Origin: Aculops lycopersici
Taxonomy: Eukaryota > Arthropoda > Arachnida > Trombidiformes > Eriophyidae
Direction of reading: 5' to 3'
DNA: 64,000 nucleotides
Assembly (NCBI GenBank): GCA_015350385.1
Contig: WNKI01000001.1
Location: forward strand, 8,728,130 to 8,792,129
In this document: positions 38,574 through 49,773 of the stretch, in pieces
How the letters are laid out: each line of letters begins with the position of its first letter
How positions within the stretch are numbered: position 1 is the first letter of the stretch
Notes under the pieces: generated by a model
What the model saw: the letters and a program-made list of their open reading frames with translations, nothing else
What the model was told of the DNA's origin: nothing
Databases searched by the model: none
Program-made: the position numbers and the translations under genes

Positions 38574-40238
38574 ATGTCCTCCTCTGCCTCCTCGTCGCAA
38601 TCCTCCTCGTCCACCTCGGGCGCCACCAAGACGACCCTGGCCACAACGCCAAGCATGCCAAAAAAGAAGGCGCGAATCTTTTCGCAAACATCTCGAGCTC
38701 AGAGGGCGGTTGTCTTCAATGCAACAAATTACTTCAATGGCGACACCTCGACCACCGATGATTTCGATTTTAATGAGCCTATTGCGCCAGTTTTCAATCA
38801 ACAACAGGACACACCAAAAGTTCGTAGAGCCCACCAATGCCACGAATCAGGCGAATCCAATCAAATGGATACAGATATAGAGTATTTCATCGAGAGTTTG
38901 GATAAAGAAAAGAATCGCAACGACATCAGATGTTTGGGATTGTTAGGCTTGGCGAAGAAAGTTATGGAGATTGAGTATCGGATGCACCTTCGAGCTCATG
39001 ATGATATGCCAAGAATTATGACCAGATTGACTGATGCCCCCGAAGATCCAGCCCTTGCGTTAAGTTGCGCTACCTTGATGTTCATCCATAATCAGGATAA
39101 AATGAGCTCCGACATAGACCCAGTCGCTTTGAAGTTGATGTTAAATCTTATAAAGGGCAACGAGAATGTTCATCGGACAGATAAAGTAGACAAGAAGCAT
39201 AGAGATGCTGTCATGGAACTACTAAACCAGATGCGAGAGAATGGGCATGCCAAATATTTAAATCTCGACGAGATAACAGCCGCCAAGTTGGCCACTGAAA
39301 CTTTACTTGGATTGAACTCGAAGAGGGCGGGCGAATGGTTCAAAGAGGAACTTCGTCAGCTTAAAGGAATCGATTTTATATTAGATACAATAGCTGAAAC
39401 TGCTCAAACCGAAGATCTAGAAACAAACGATGACCAATTGAATAGATTGGATAGATGCTTGCACATATTAGAGAATATAACGTTTCAGCACAGAACTAAC
39501 CAAGAGTACATCATCAAATACCAAGATGGACTATTGATTGATGCATGTTTAGAGTTATTGACATTATGTAAGCGAGAGATTACCGTTGCGGTTGATGACA
39601 CAAGATTGAAATTATTCACAACAGCTTTATCAACTACAATCAAAGTTTTGAATAACATTACATCCGAGAACGAATCAAGTTCCTCGGTTGGATCTCGTTT
39701 TGAGCTTACAGATCTTATATTATATTTTATAAATGATTTGCAAGCATTCATAAAACCAGAGTCAAGATCAGACATCATGATGATATGTGTCTGCTTGCTC
39801 ATTAATATGGTTGAATTTTGTAAACCTTTAAGAGCCTATCTGATGAACGACTCAAGATTACAAGATTTGATCGACACCTTTTACAAGCGAATCAGTGAAG
39901 CACAACAAACAGAACAACAAGCTGATCAACTATTAGATTCCAATAAGGGACAAAGGATGACCGAGGCGATGCAAGATTCACTAATCAATCAGGTTATAGC
40001 TAAATCGGGCAAGCACATGGAGCATAGTGTTATAGCAGCATGTTTGGCTATTCTATTTGGTTGCATTATTCAAGACAATTTGGAATTTAGAGAGCAACTT
40101 TTATCCTATTTACATAATAACTCAGTGGCCCCTCTAGTGGATGTATTGCAGAAACTACACGACTTTGCCCATCTAGCTGAAATCATGACGAGCACGGGAG
40201 TGACTAGGGTAAAGAGGATATTGAAGATTTTAAAATGA
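38574..40238 (+). CDS. WAPL: WAPL cohesin-release factor, short form
   Basis: 554 residues from the first ATG. WAPL, with PDS5, opens the cohesin ring to release it from chromatin. The C-terminal helical WAPL domain is almost complete: DIEYFIESLDKEKNRNDIRCLGLLGLAKK, then YRMHLRAHDDMPRIM, ALALSCATLMFIHNQDKMSSDIDP and the later repeats to the end (VTRVKRILKIL). The N-terminal region is only about 105 residues (Ser-rich, then KKKARIFSQTSR), whereas human WAPL has about 600 residues there, with FGF motifs and a long disordered part. No FGF motif is seen. Intronless, so the short form is not explained by a missed exon nearby. Convergent with Mitf. Confidence 0.88.
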   Translation: MSSSASSSQSSSSTSGATKTTLATTPSMPKKKARIFSQTSRAQRAVVFNATNYFNGDTSTTDDFDFNEPIAPVFNQQQDTPKVRRAHQCHESGESNQMDTDIEYFIESLDKEKNRNDIRCLGLLGLAKKVMEIEYRMHLRAHDDMPRIMTRLTDAPEDPALALSCATLMFIHNQDKMSSDIDPVALKLMLNLIKGNENVHRTDKVDKKHRDAVMELLNQMRENGHAKYLNLDEITAAKLATETLLGLNSKRAGEWFKEELRQLKGIDFILDTIAETAQTEDLETNDDQLNRLDRCLHILENITFQHRTNQEYIIKYQDGLLIDACLELLTLCKREITVAVDDTRLKLFTTALSTTIKVLNNITSENESSSSVGSRFELTDLILYFINDLQAFIKPESRSDIMMICVCLLINMVEFCKPLRAYLMNDSRLQDLIDTFYKRISEAQQTEQQADQLLDSNKGQRMTEAMQDSLINQVIAKSGKHMEHSVIAACLAILFGCIIQDNLEFREQLLSYLHNNSVAPLVDVLQKLHDFAHLAEIMTSTGVTRVKRILKILK

Positions 40239-40414
40239 TGAATTGACCAATCTTGTTATCCAGAAGTAGTTGTAGTAGTATCAGTTATTGAGCAAAAATT
40301 TTTACTTGATCACTAGGTCCCAGGTGGTTGGCTCCAAAAGGAGCCGCTTCATCCGTATCTCTATCTATCACTCTTGGATGATCGGCTATAGTTCTTATAG
40401 TCAAAAAGATTGAG

Positions 40415-43400
40415 TTAAATTTTACTTGTGTCCTCTTGTTTGATTGTGGCTTGCATTGTATGTTCTCTAAAACGTGCTCCAGAACTCTCATCTCCCTCAT
40501 GCGGATAACAACCTGGTGCTGATCCAACAAGTTGCCTAGAGTGATGATGCTGGTCGCTTGGAACTTGGTGAGACTCGCCGACGATGGTACACTCCTTGTC
40601 CGATTGCAAGTGACCAACTATATGCGGCGAGGAGGACGATGTCAAATCGCTACTTCCCATTACTTCCATCGCATGGTCGGTGTTGTCGGTGTGGTTGTTG
40701 TAGTTGTCTTGATTGTTGTTACGATCAATGGTTGACGAGGGTGAGTTTGATGTTGGAGGCGAACCGGATGTTGGGTTTGGGCCGCTTGGGTGCCATAACA
40801 TGGGGGACTCGGCGTCCGCCAAGCCGGTGGCCTGCGGCGGCCAACTTGTTGCTTGCTGATGGCACATGTCGCCACCAGGTAATCTCCTCGACGAACTTGA
40901 ATTAATGTTATCAAAACCGCTCTCAAACATTGAGGTTGATGGCGACGAGGAAGTTTGTTGCTCCATTTCCTGCATTCGCGCCATCATTTGCCTATTGACA
41001 TCTTCAAGCTCCTGTTGTCGCCTCTCAAGTTCATGAACCTCCTTTTTCAACAACTTAACATAATCAACTGAAGCCTTCAGTATGGTTCCCTTATGCTGCT
41101 TCATATCCCTAACGAGCGAGTGATACTTGGCATCGTCGCTTTGTGTCGGCAACAACGAGCTCAACTCCTTAATTCTATCATTTATATTATACCTACGTCT
41201 TCTCTCAATTTGATTATGATTATCCTTCTTTATTCGCTCCTTTGAGATGTTTTTCATTCCATCAAGCTCGACGTTTTGCGTTGGATAGGAACTAGATAGA
41301 TGAATCGTTTGTCCACCTGTTGCAGTGCCATGATAATGGTGTTGCTGATTTTGATTTTGATTCTGATCTTGATGCTGCTGCTGCAACGAGCCACTCAATC
41401 GATGGCCAACATTTCTATTTGGCGAGGAGGATTCTGAGGCACCTAGTAGGGCTGAGGCTGGGATTGATACTGGAAAGATACTAGCCATACTATTACTTGA
41501 GGCCGAGAGATTAAAGGGCGAGGTTATTTGCTGGCCACTTGGCGCTGTTTGCTGTTGCTTGTCAGGTTGTTGCGGTTGTTGTTGCTGTTGCTGATAAAAT
41601 TGTTGACTGCTCAAGTGGTCAGCTTGATGATGTTCCATATAATGATCTCGTTGCGATCGATGTTGTTGTTGTTGTTGTTGTGGTTGCTGATGATGATGTT
41701 GGAGGTTCGTGTTGGAGTGCGAGCTGTTAATAGGTGATGGCTCGTCGCTTCTCTCGCTATCGCTGGCAAATCTACCGACAACCTGTTGCGCCGCTAGCAA
41801 CAGGTTGGTAGCCGAAGTGGCCAGGTAATTATCACTTGTTGCTTGTTGATTTGTTGGGTGATGATGATTATGGTTGTGGGGTTGTTGGTGATGGTCAACA
41901 ATTGGATCGAGTTGATGGTGGTGGTATCCAGCTACTCGGTTAACCACCGAAGCTGAGGAGGATAACTGGTTTGCTTGACTATCCAGGTGGCTAAGGTTTG
42001 ACTCAGTTCTAAAGTAGGCCTCATTGAAACTATGCGGTTGCTGTTGCTGTTGTTGTTGTTGTTGGTGATAATCGGCGCCAATTTGTTGCTGATGATGATT
42101 GTCGATTAATTGTTGCAAGTTTCCTGAGTCGGTTTGTTGATATTGTTGCTGTTGCTCTTGTGGGTCGTTATTATTATTGTTACCACTATTATTATGGTTC
42201 AGATTGTTGTGGTGCTGATTTAAGGGGCCGGTCTGTATGTAACCTGGATGCGAGGTTATGAACGTCGTCGTAGTGGTCGTATCTTCGGGCCATACCTCCT
42301 CCTCGTTAATGTTGCTTAGATCATCTGAAAGCGAGCTACTGGCATCGGGGCTCATGGGCGAGGGAGTGGATAGTTGAGTGGTGAAATTTCCGCTACTAGA
42401 GGCCGTGGATTGTTGCTGTTGCTGCTGGAAGTTCGACTGTCTTCCGGTTGTCTGAATGGGCGAAGTTGAAGTTTGTTGGTGCGGCACCTGATGCTGTGCT
42501 TCAGGTATCAATCTCGGGTGGTCAACTTGCTGGCTGACCAACTGTTGCTGCTGTTGCTGTTGCTGGGTTGTCGAGGTGATGGCGCTTCGCTGAAGCAAAT
42601 GCCGGCTCGAGGTAACCGAGGGTGGCGAGATGTATGCACCGTCCGTGGTAATTTGCATAGTGTCCACTTGCATGGCGGCAGAGTTATTGGTGTTGTTGTG
42701 GTGGTTGTCATAACTCGGCGTCTGGACTAGACTTTGTGGATGTTGCTCGTGCAGTCTACTAGCTCCGAAGGCAAGAATAGTAGCGGCCACCGCGGCAGAA
42801 TCAACAGGTGAGTTATTGTGCTGCTTCTGGTGTTGGATCGTTGCTTGAGCGGCACCCTGACTCAGCAAATTAGTCATGGTCTCAGGTAAGGATTGCGGCT
42901 GATGACGCAACTGGGGCGCCGAGTGGTCACGATTGGCGTTCGCATTACCCGGACTAGCGGAGCACCAGTTGTTGCTTGTTGATGTGGTTGCTGCTGTGGT
43001 AGTTGTTGTTGCTTGCTCTTGGGTAGACGAGGCATAGGATTGTTGTTGATGTTGTTGGAATGGAGCTAGCACCTGCGATGCTTGTTGTTGTTGCGGTTGT
43101 TGTAAATTTGGCCTACTCAAAAACATGGGCGACTTCGAGGCCGATGAGTTGGTAGGCGAGGAACTAGTTGGAGTTGTTGTGGTCACCGAGTTGCTGAATT
43201 GATGTTGTGGTTGTTGGTGTTGAGGTTGTTGAAAATTTCTATTTGCATTCACTATAATGGATTCATGGCCGCCAATTTTCTGGATTACAGTGTTGCCGCC
43301 GGTCGTCAGGACAGCCGGCGACTTGGTTGGGTTTGTAGATATAAGATTTGAGCTTAAAGATTGATGGTGGTTGTGGTGGTTGCCAGCCGCAAAGGTGAGG

Positions 43401-43588
43401 CTAGCTGATCGTTGTGATGATGACGACGAGGACTTGTGGTGATGACTCCCGGATTTGTGGTGATGGTGGTGGTGGTTATGAGTGTTGTTGTTGTTGTTGG
43501 GATGTGACAACTGTTGCTGCTGTTGCCTCCTCTCCTGTTCCATCAACTGCTCCTTCATTAGCTGCTGCTTAAAACTCGTGCGACTCAT
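40415..43588 (-). CDS. Mitf: MiT/TFE bHLH-leucine-zipper transcription factor
   Basis: 1057 residues, one uninterrupted frame. The N-terminus (TSFKQQLMKEQLMEQERRQQQQQ) matches the Rag-GTPase-binding start of MITF/TFEB, which fixes the ATG and suggests lysosome/mTORC1 control. A very long Gln/His/Asn-rich region (about 20-780) follows, containing short ordered blocks. The bHLH-LZ (about 780-890) has KKDNHNQIERRRRYNINDRIKELSSLLP, the extended loop with KYHSLVRDMKQHKGTILKAS as in fly Mitf, and the zipper VHELERRQQELEDVNRQMMARM. The C-terminal TIKQED is a sumoylation-type motif. Expected role: lysosome and autophagy gene control via E-box/CLEAR sites. Confidence 0.95.
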   Translation of the reverse strand: MSRTSFKQQLMKEQLMEQERRQQQQQLSHPNNNNNTHNHHHHHHKSGSHHHKSSSSSSQRSASLTFAAGNHHNHHQSLSSNLISTNPTKSPAVLTTGGNTVIQKIGGHESIIVNANRNFQQPQHQQPQHQFSNSVTTTTPTSSSPTNSSASKSPMFLSRPNLQQPQQQQASQVLAPFQQHQQQSYASSTQEQATTTTTAATTSTSNNWCSASPGNANANRDHSAPQLRHQPQSLPETMTNLLSQGAAQATIQHQKQHNNSPVDSAAVAATILAFGASRLHEQHPQSLVQTPSYDNHHNNTNNSAAMQVDTMQITTDGAYISPPSVTSSRHLLQRSAITSTTQQQQQQQQLVSQQVDHPRLIPEAQHQVPHQQTSTSPIQTTGRQSNFQQQQQQSTASSSGNFTTQLSTPSPMSPDASSSLSDDLSNINEEEVWPEDTTTTTTFITSHPGYIQTGPLNQHHNNLNHNNSGNNNNNDPQEQQQQYQQTDSGNLQQLIDNHHQQQIGADYHQQQQQQQQQPHSFNEAYFRTESNLSHLDSQANQLSSSASVVNRVAGYHHHQLDPIVDHHQQPHNHNHHHPTNQQATSDNYLATSATNLLLAAQQVVGRFASDSERSDEPSPINSSHSNTNLQHHHQQPQQQQQQHRSQRDHYMEHHQADHLSSQQFYQQQQQQPQQPDKQQQTAPSGQQITSPFNLSASSNSMASIFPVSIPASALLGASESSSPNRNVGHRLSGSLQQQHQDQNQNQNQQHHYHGTATGGQTIHLSSSYPTQNVELDGMKNISKERIKKDNHNQIERRRRYNINDRIKELSSLLPTQSDDAKYHSLVRDMKQHKGTILKASVDYVKLLKKEVHELERRQQELEDVNRQMMARMQEMEQQTSSSPSTSMFESGFDNINSSSSRRLPGGDMCHQQATSWPPQATGLADAESPMLWHPSGPNPTSGSPPTSNSPSSTIDRNNNQDNYNNHTDNTDHAMEVMGSSDLTSSSSPHIVGHLQSDKECTIVGESHQVPSDQHHHSRQLVGSAPGCYPHEGDESSGARFREHTMQATIKQEDTSKI

Positions 43589-44856
43589 TATGTTGGCTGT
43601 TATATAATTGGCGCTCCTCGTGTTAATATAATTTATTTGATTTGATTTGAATTAAATTGAATCGAATCACCGTTTGCTTTCAAGGTGATGATTGATGAAG
43701 AAAGGATTGCGTTTCTTGCTTGCTCTTTGAGTTGAATGTGTGTATCGCTCACTATGCTTACGAATTACTATCTACTTTCACTTGAAACTCTCGTGCGCCC
43801 CAACTCCTTCGACAAGTCCTCTTTCAATCATCTTGCACTGACTACTGCTCCATTTGTCCTCTAACTTGCAAACACAATTTATCATTAATCTCCGCCTACT
43901 TTTGCCATTCGCTGATGTCTTGTTGATGATGATGATGATTACGCAATATAAATACGAAGCGCCAATAGCGGACGGTAACTATCCTCTTTTTCCTCGCTTT
44001 TGGCCAACCAAGATCGCGCTGCAAGTTCGCCGACGATCTTCGAGTTTACAATTATTCTTATTATAATTATTATTATTCAGCTTATAATTATTAGTGTTGG
44101 TGCTTTAGTGATGACAAATTAAATAACAACGAGGATTATTATTACTATACTCTTCTTGTAATATGTGGCAATTAACCTGTAGTTGTCGGTTGTGAGTGCA
44201 ATAGTCTCGCTGTTGCTGGTCCGATGGCACCAAACAGATAGATAGATAGACAGACAGCGCGAGATAAAGAGACACAAACAGAGAAAATGAGTTGATTAGA
44301 GAGGAGTATATACTAGTAATTGTGTTATGTGTGTGTGTTCTTGTTCCTAGTCTTGATGCTTCTGCTTCTACTTGTGCGCTTTTAGACTGTATGTTAGTGT
44401 CGTGGGTTATGTTGTGCTATGCGATTCTGTAGCTTGGCGCAGCTAGCTTGCCATTGGTGCTCACGCTCTCTTGTCGCCTCGACTTGACTCGAGTCACAAC
44501 TGAAAGGCGACTGTGTGCGCTTTTGCCGGTGGCAAGTTGCCACTCACTTTGGAGTTGATTAAACGTACCGCGCCAATGACGATGACTATTGCAGACGACG
44601 GCGACGCGAGAAGGCAACAAAATAAGAGAGTAAAACAATAACAAATGAAGTGATTACGCGTCTACGTCTGTCTATCGGCTCTAGCCATTTGCTTGGGCGC
44701 GACTGTCCCAAAGCGTCTGTGTCTCGGCGACGATTGCAACGAGCAAAACCACACAGTTTTGCTCGTTGCCCTCCAAGTTGTTGCTACCTATGTGTGGTTG
44801 CCATTGCTGTTGCGATTGCGAATGCTGCTTATGGCATTGCGCTTTACAATTCTCAA

Positions 44857-44882
44857 CTCTCTCTCTCTCTCTCTTTCTCTCT
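44857..44882. repeat. CT-rich tract
   Basis: Nearly pure CTCTCT run, interrupted once by TT. Similar tracts at 45436-45460 and 48184-48200 (as GA) in the same gene-free region. They could be GAGA-factor-type promoter sites or simple microsatellites. Confidence 0.7.
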
Positions 44883-46328
44883 TGCAAACACACTCGGCGA
44901 CAAGTGCAAGCGACGATATCACCACCACAAGCCACAAGCCGTAGCAGCAGCAGCAGTAGAAAGAGCAATCGTCAATCTACTGCTACTCTTGCTGCAGGAT
45001 AGCGCGCGCCTGTCGCGTCTGCGCGCTCATGTGCATCCCGCAGCTCAGAGCGCCAGATATGAGCACATAGCGACCGCGAGCGCACCTACGGCAATTGCAC
45101 GAGCTTTCGGCACAGACTTGCATCTGTGCTTGATTGCGCAATGCGAGCACCTTTTTTCCAGCTCATTATTTGAGCCGCGAATCAGCAGATGGGCTCGGCG
45201 CAGCAACAAGTAGCTGCGCGCTTCGGGAGCGCCGAAGCGAGCACGCCGCTTGCGCGTTCTTGAACTCAAAGGATAAGACAAGAAGTTGAATTTTGATTAT
45301 GTTCATCTTTGTGGTGGATACGTTTCGTCAAGTGGCACAAGGAGTTTGATAATAGTAGAGAAATAGAATGGGACACCTCGCAAGACATCGTATAGAGCGA
45401 TTATTTGCGAACCTTCTTCTCCCTCTCATTTGCAATCTCTCACTCTCTCTCTCCCCACTCCGTGTGTATGCGCAATATACCGAATTTGAATTCTCGAAGT
45501 GCAAAGCTCGGACTTTAGCACTCGACGACTACAAGTTGTAGTCTACAACGACGACGACGACGCGAGTGTCTGCCGGCCGAACTTGGTAGCCGCATTGTAT
45601 TTGACGGGAAAACGCGTATACCTGCTGCAAACGCAATGGCCAGTGGAAGCAACGTCAGCCGATCGTTCGCTTTTCTGGTAGTGGTACTCGAACTAGTGGT
45701 TTTTTGTTGGCGTATACTAATTGCTGCCGGCGTCATTGCTGTCGCCAGCAACCACTTGTTGGCGCGCAATGACGTTTGCGACAAACTGGAGCCCTAACGA
45801 TTGGCCGCCGCCGCCATCGTCGTCGTCGGCGCGGCCACTTGTTGTTGGCGAGTGTCGCACACAATCAAGTGGTTGGTTTTGCGTCGACCACCAAGCCAGC
45901 TATAGCTAGTCTCAATAATTGAGTTGGTTTTGATTTAAACTGGCGAGAAAAATACGTAGGACTGCCTTCCGAGTACTGCAGTTTTTCTTACGCAGAGATC
46001 CATCTGCCGCTGGCAAATGTTGAGACTGGCTGTAGTTGGCTAGATAGCTGCCAAACTAGCCAGCCACAATAACCGATCCGCTGTCTGGTCGAGTCTCAAA
46101 TCTTGAATTGCGGGCGTGCAAAAGAGAGAGAGTTAGCTTGAACCTAAGCAGCAAGTGGATCTAGCCGGAGATTTGTCACTCTGATTTGGGCCACTGCAAA
46201 GATCCATCCGCTCGCTGGCTAGTGTGGAGCAGAGGAAGTGTCAGTAGCAACAACAATTGGTTGTGTCTGAACCCATCGTTGCCACTTGCATCGTGCCGCC
46301 AGATCAATCATCAGCCGGCAAGACGACG

Positions 46329-46361
46329 ATGCCCACGGCGACAACCACCAACGAGTCGCTT
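46329..46361 (+). other. Candidate first coding exon (ATG to GTAAGT donor)
   Basis: The ATG at 46329 begins an 11-codon frame (MPTATTTNESL) that ends exactly at a strong donor, CTT/GTAAGTTCG. No partner exon was found: two acceptor-like sites tested by eye (about 46902 and 47302) hit early stops. It may be the first exon of an unseen gene or a chance match. Confidence 0.2.
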
Positions 46362-49300
46362 GTAAGTTCGAGAATGACAATTCAATTCAATTCAATTAGA
46401 TTGACTTTTGCACTTCATTAGTTTGCACTCCAATTGAGACATACCGAGTCAAGTCAGGTCTCGATGTTGGCCAGATCTTAAGCCGAGATACAAAGCAAGG
46501 AGCGAGCAAAACGGCGCCATGAGAACGCGTGTAGCTTAATACTGGTGGTGCTGGTTGAATCATTTGGTTTGCCTATTCGAGAAGTTAAAATGTATCTTGT
46601 GTAGACCCGACTTGCTTACAATCTTTTGTTCGGCGTCATACATACCGACGGCGAGAGCAAGAGAGATAGCGATGCAAGCAACCAACATTTACTCAACTCG
46701 AAGAGACTCTCTTCTTCATACTATTGATTATTGTCGCAACCACCAACGACTCTGTCCAACTGTATGTTTGCTCAACTCCTGCCACTTGTTGCCCGCTCTC
46801 TCGCTGGCCGGCTTGCCAAATTTTATCTCGCGCGCCATCATTTGAGCCTCGGTACCAATCGGCGTCCACTCATTTGGGCGCGCTTCGCGGATTCTCATTT
46901 CAGAAACAGTAGTAGTGCTCTATATTTACACCATTAAAACTTCATCACATGCGAGCGAGGACATCGTCGGAGCAACCAGCAAGTTGCCACAACTAGACCG
47001 GCGACCACGAGCCCAACTCGTTGCCCGAGTCGTGGCGGCGACCCGACGAGTGGAGCAGGATTGGTGACATGTTGCATTAACATGTCATTGCAGACACCAC
47101 TTGTTGCGCTCGGTCTCTTCTATTTCTGTCATCGAGCTGCCGTTGCGCTTCCGTCGCAAGCTTACCGTGGCTGCTACAGCCGACTCCAAAAATTTTGCAC
47201 CATTCAAAGATAACGAGATCTGTTCGCCACTCTGCAGGAATCGGTGGCAAAGATAGTTTTTCTCACTCTTTATGCGGTGTATTCGTAACAATCGTCTTTG
47301 ATTTGCAACAGGAAATCTCTTGATTGGTGGTGCAAAATTTCTGGGGAGTCGCTGTACTCTGAGAAGATCACTGAGTCCGTCGAATCAACCACTTATTTTA
47401 TTTTTTTTGTTGACTTCTGAGGAGTGGTCTTGAATTAATTTGCTCGCAAAGTAACTTACCGCTCCATAATCTTTATAGAAACAGTATCTTCCGGCGGAAG
47501 TTTCTTTTTTATGTGGGGCGAGAAAAAAAGACTCCCCTGCTGTTGAAAAAGAAAAGAGATATCAACGAGTGGCGGTGGTATCACGATTAAACTTGGATTT
47601 GGGAGAAAAAAGAATCAACACGTGCAATATAAAACATCAAACTTGTGAAAAACTACAACAGGTTGCCAGGTTGTAAATAACTGCTCTGTCAATTGAATCG
47701 ATTTCGTTGAGGATAGATTCATGTCTATCGGTTGCAAATAACTTGTGAACGCTGCTACTTTTTCTTCTCCTTCTCTCGCTCCCTTCTCTTATCTTTTCTC
47801 CTCTCGTTGGTGGAAGAAGACGCACGGTTTCGCATGGAAAAAGCAGATTGCTGCTAAACGAAGGGAAGATAAACCATTCCGAGCTAGTGGTGAGATTCTG
47901 GCTTTAGATTGCGCAATGAGATTCAAAAAACTTAATGAACTCCAAGCTAGAGACTTCAATTGGCGCGTCTAGTTAGGTATAGTGTAGCAGTTGAGGTGAG
48001 GAGTAGAAGTTGTGCATCTCTCTCTTTCTTGTTGGTTCCCACTTTTATCTTCGTCGATCGACTTTGAGCGACAATCAACCGAAGCAAGCGTTTATATCTT
48101 TCCACTTCTAACTGGGAAAGAGAAGCTCTATCTGCAGAAAAATGTCTTGTGCGATATGATCAGTCTCTCGGTGTGGCGAGGGCGAGAGAGAGAGAGAGAC
48201 GAGAATAAGCTTGTTTGTGCTACTAACAGGGAGCAAACATTTAGCTTAAATATTAAGCCACAGACTCGACCAACCGGTTGAGGTTTTGCGGAACAGTCTC
48301 TTTATGGCTATTTCTGTGGCACCACCATCACTGCTATTGCTGCCTCAAGATTGATGTCTAAAACTCTTGACGCTTGCATTTGTGAGGTTTACCATTGCAG
48401 ATTGAATGGGCAGTTCATATCAACAGCATTTCTACTAACTGCTACTTAGTTGCCCGTCTCGCTTGCCAATTACCAAATGAACACTCGCATTTGTCCGCAA
48501 CTTTGTCCTCTCATCTCTGGAGCAACCAAGAGAAAGAGGGAAAGGAACAAGGAGACTAGCATCGAAGTTGTGACTGCTCTTTAAAATGTTGAATGAATTT
48601 ATTTGAAAAATGGTCGGCCACTTGAGTTCACCTAACTCAAAATTGCCGGTTCCATTGAAAGTCTATGTGTCCAGTGAACTTGACTGAAGTTAGCTAGCCT
48701 TTAGGAGTTATGATCCCATTTCCTGGAGTAGAGCTCAAATTTTCTTTGCCTGTGAGAAAGAACTCGTCGATTGCCGCGCCTGCATCTCGTCGCATCAAAT
48801 GCAGTGAGATCTGCTCAGGGTTGGTAAGATCACAGACTCAAGCTAACCAATTGACTTATTGGCCACTTGGGGCGCTAATGTTTGTCTGTGTGTGTAAAAC
48901 AACGAGCAACTTGCCTGTGACGCGGCGACCACGCTGCACGGGGATAGTAAGCTAGCGATGAACTTCCTGCTCTTTTCCGCCTGCGTTACCTCCACTAACC
49001 AAATGAGCAATAACTCATTGGAATGGTCGAATGGAATTTTTAGTCGATTTTGCTGCTACTTTTAACTCTAATTACCCATCCGTCAAAAAAGGTGACGGTT
49101 ACGTAAAAGAGGAACCGCAAGGCGATGAGTGTGTCTCCAGTTGTTGTCTAAACTCGTTAGCTACTAGCAGTCTTGGTGTCCTTCCATAGCTTCGGGCAAA
49201 TGGCGCCACCTGTCGGCCTCTGGTTCGTAGTTGAAATTTAACTACCTCTAATTTTACAACCACTCACTGCTGCTGCCGCCCTACTGCCCGATGCCACTAG

Positions 49301-49609
49301 TAGACTAGCGATCGAAGCTCATATCGTCCCGTTTTGAGGGGGGGGAGGAATTGCACGAAAATCGGGGCGAAATGGTTCGGCCGAGAGCTGTGCTTTCGGT
49401 CACTGAGCTGTGTTTTCGTGCAAATTCGGCTTGAACGGAGCTCCAATGGGATTTTGCGTGTTGTAGGATCAATGATACTAACGCCATCTAGCTGTCATTA
49501 GGCAGAATCTCGAATTTGCGCCGGTGTGTACACATGAACAAATTCCTATTGGAAAAATTTCGGGTAGGAATTTCGGCCGGGGCGAATTCGTTCGAACAGC
49601 CAGTCTAGA

Positions 49610-49773
49610 TATTGCTACCCGAATGAACAACAGGCCGAGCTGCGAGTCCCGCGTGCTAAACAAACCACAATAAAAATATCAATTATATATTAAAATTTAT
49701 AACTGTCTAATAATAATAGTGATAGTAGTAGTAATAGCATCAACAACAACAACAACAACAACAAACAGCAAAC
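49610..49773 (+). promoter_or_regulatory. GDI 5' leader with the GBE1-shared element and (CAA)n
   Basis: 49610-49674 matches the GBE1 leader at 12486-12550 (about 83 % by eye). The following AT-rich part and AATAATAGTGATAGTAGTAG segment resemble the GBE1 repeat, and a (CAA)n stretch at 49741-49766 runs up to the ATG. Both leaders end in AAACATGG. Confidence 0.65.

Larger units (their letters stand above)
43589..49609. other. 6-kb region without a convincing gene, between Mitf and GDI
   Basis: Upstream of both Mitf (minus) and GDI (plus), so it should carry both control regions. Contents: a TAGATAGATAGAC-type repeat near 44238-44256; CT or GA tracts at about 44857-44882, 45436-45460 and 48184-48200; and a perfect 11-bp inverted repeat TTGCACGAAAA / TTTTCGTGCAA near 49351 and 49429. 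Many short open frames on both strands have no domains. A possible first exon is listed separately at 46329. A gene of small exons or noncoding RNA could be hidden here. Confidence 0.45.

Noticed and set aside
41779..41807. 11-bp inverted repeat CAACCTGTTGC / GCAACAGGTTG
   Set aside because: It lies in Mitf coding sequence for TNLLLAAQQVVG and can result from codon choice; short arms.
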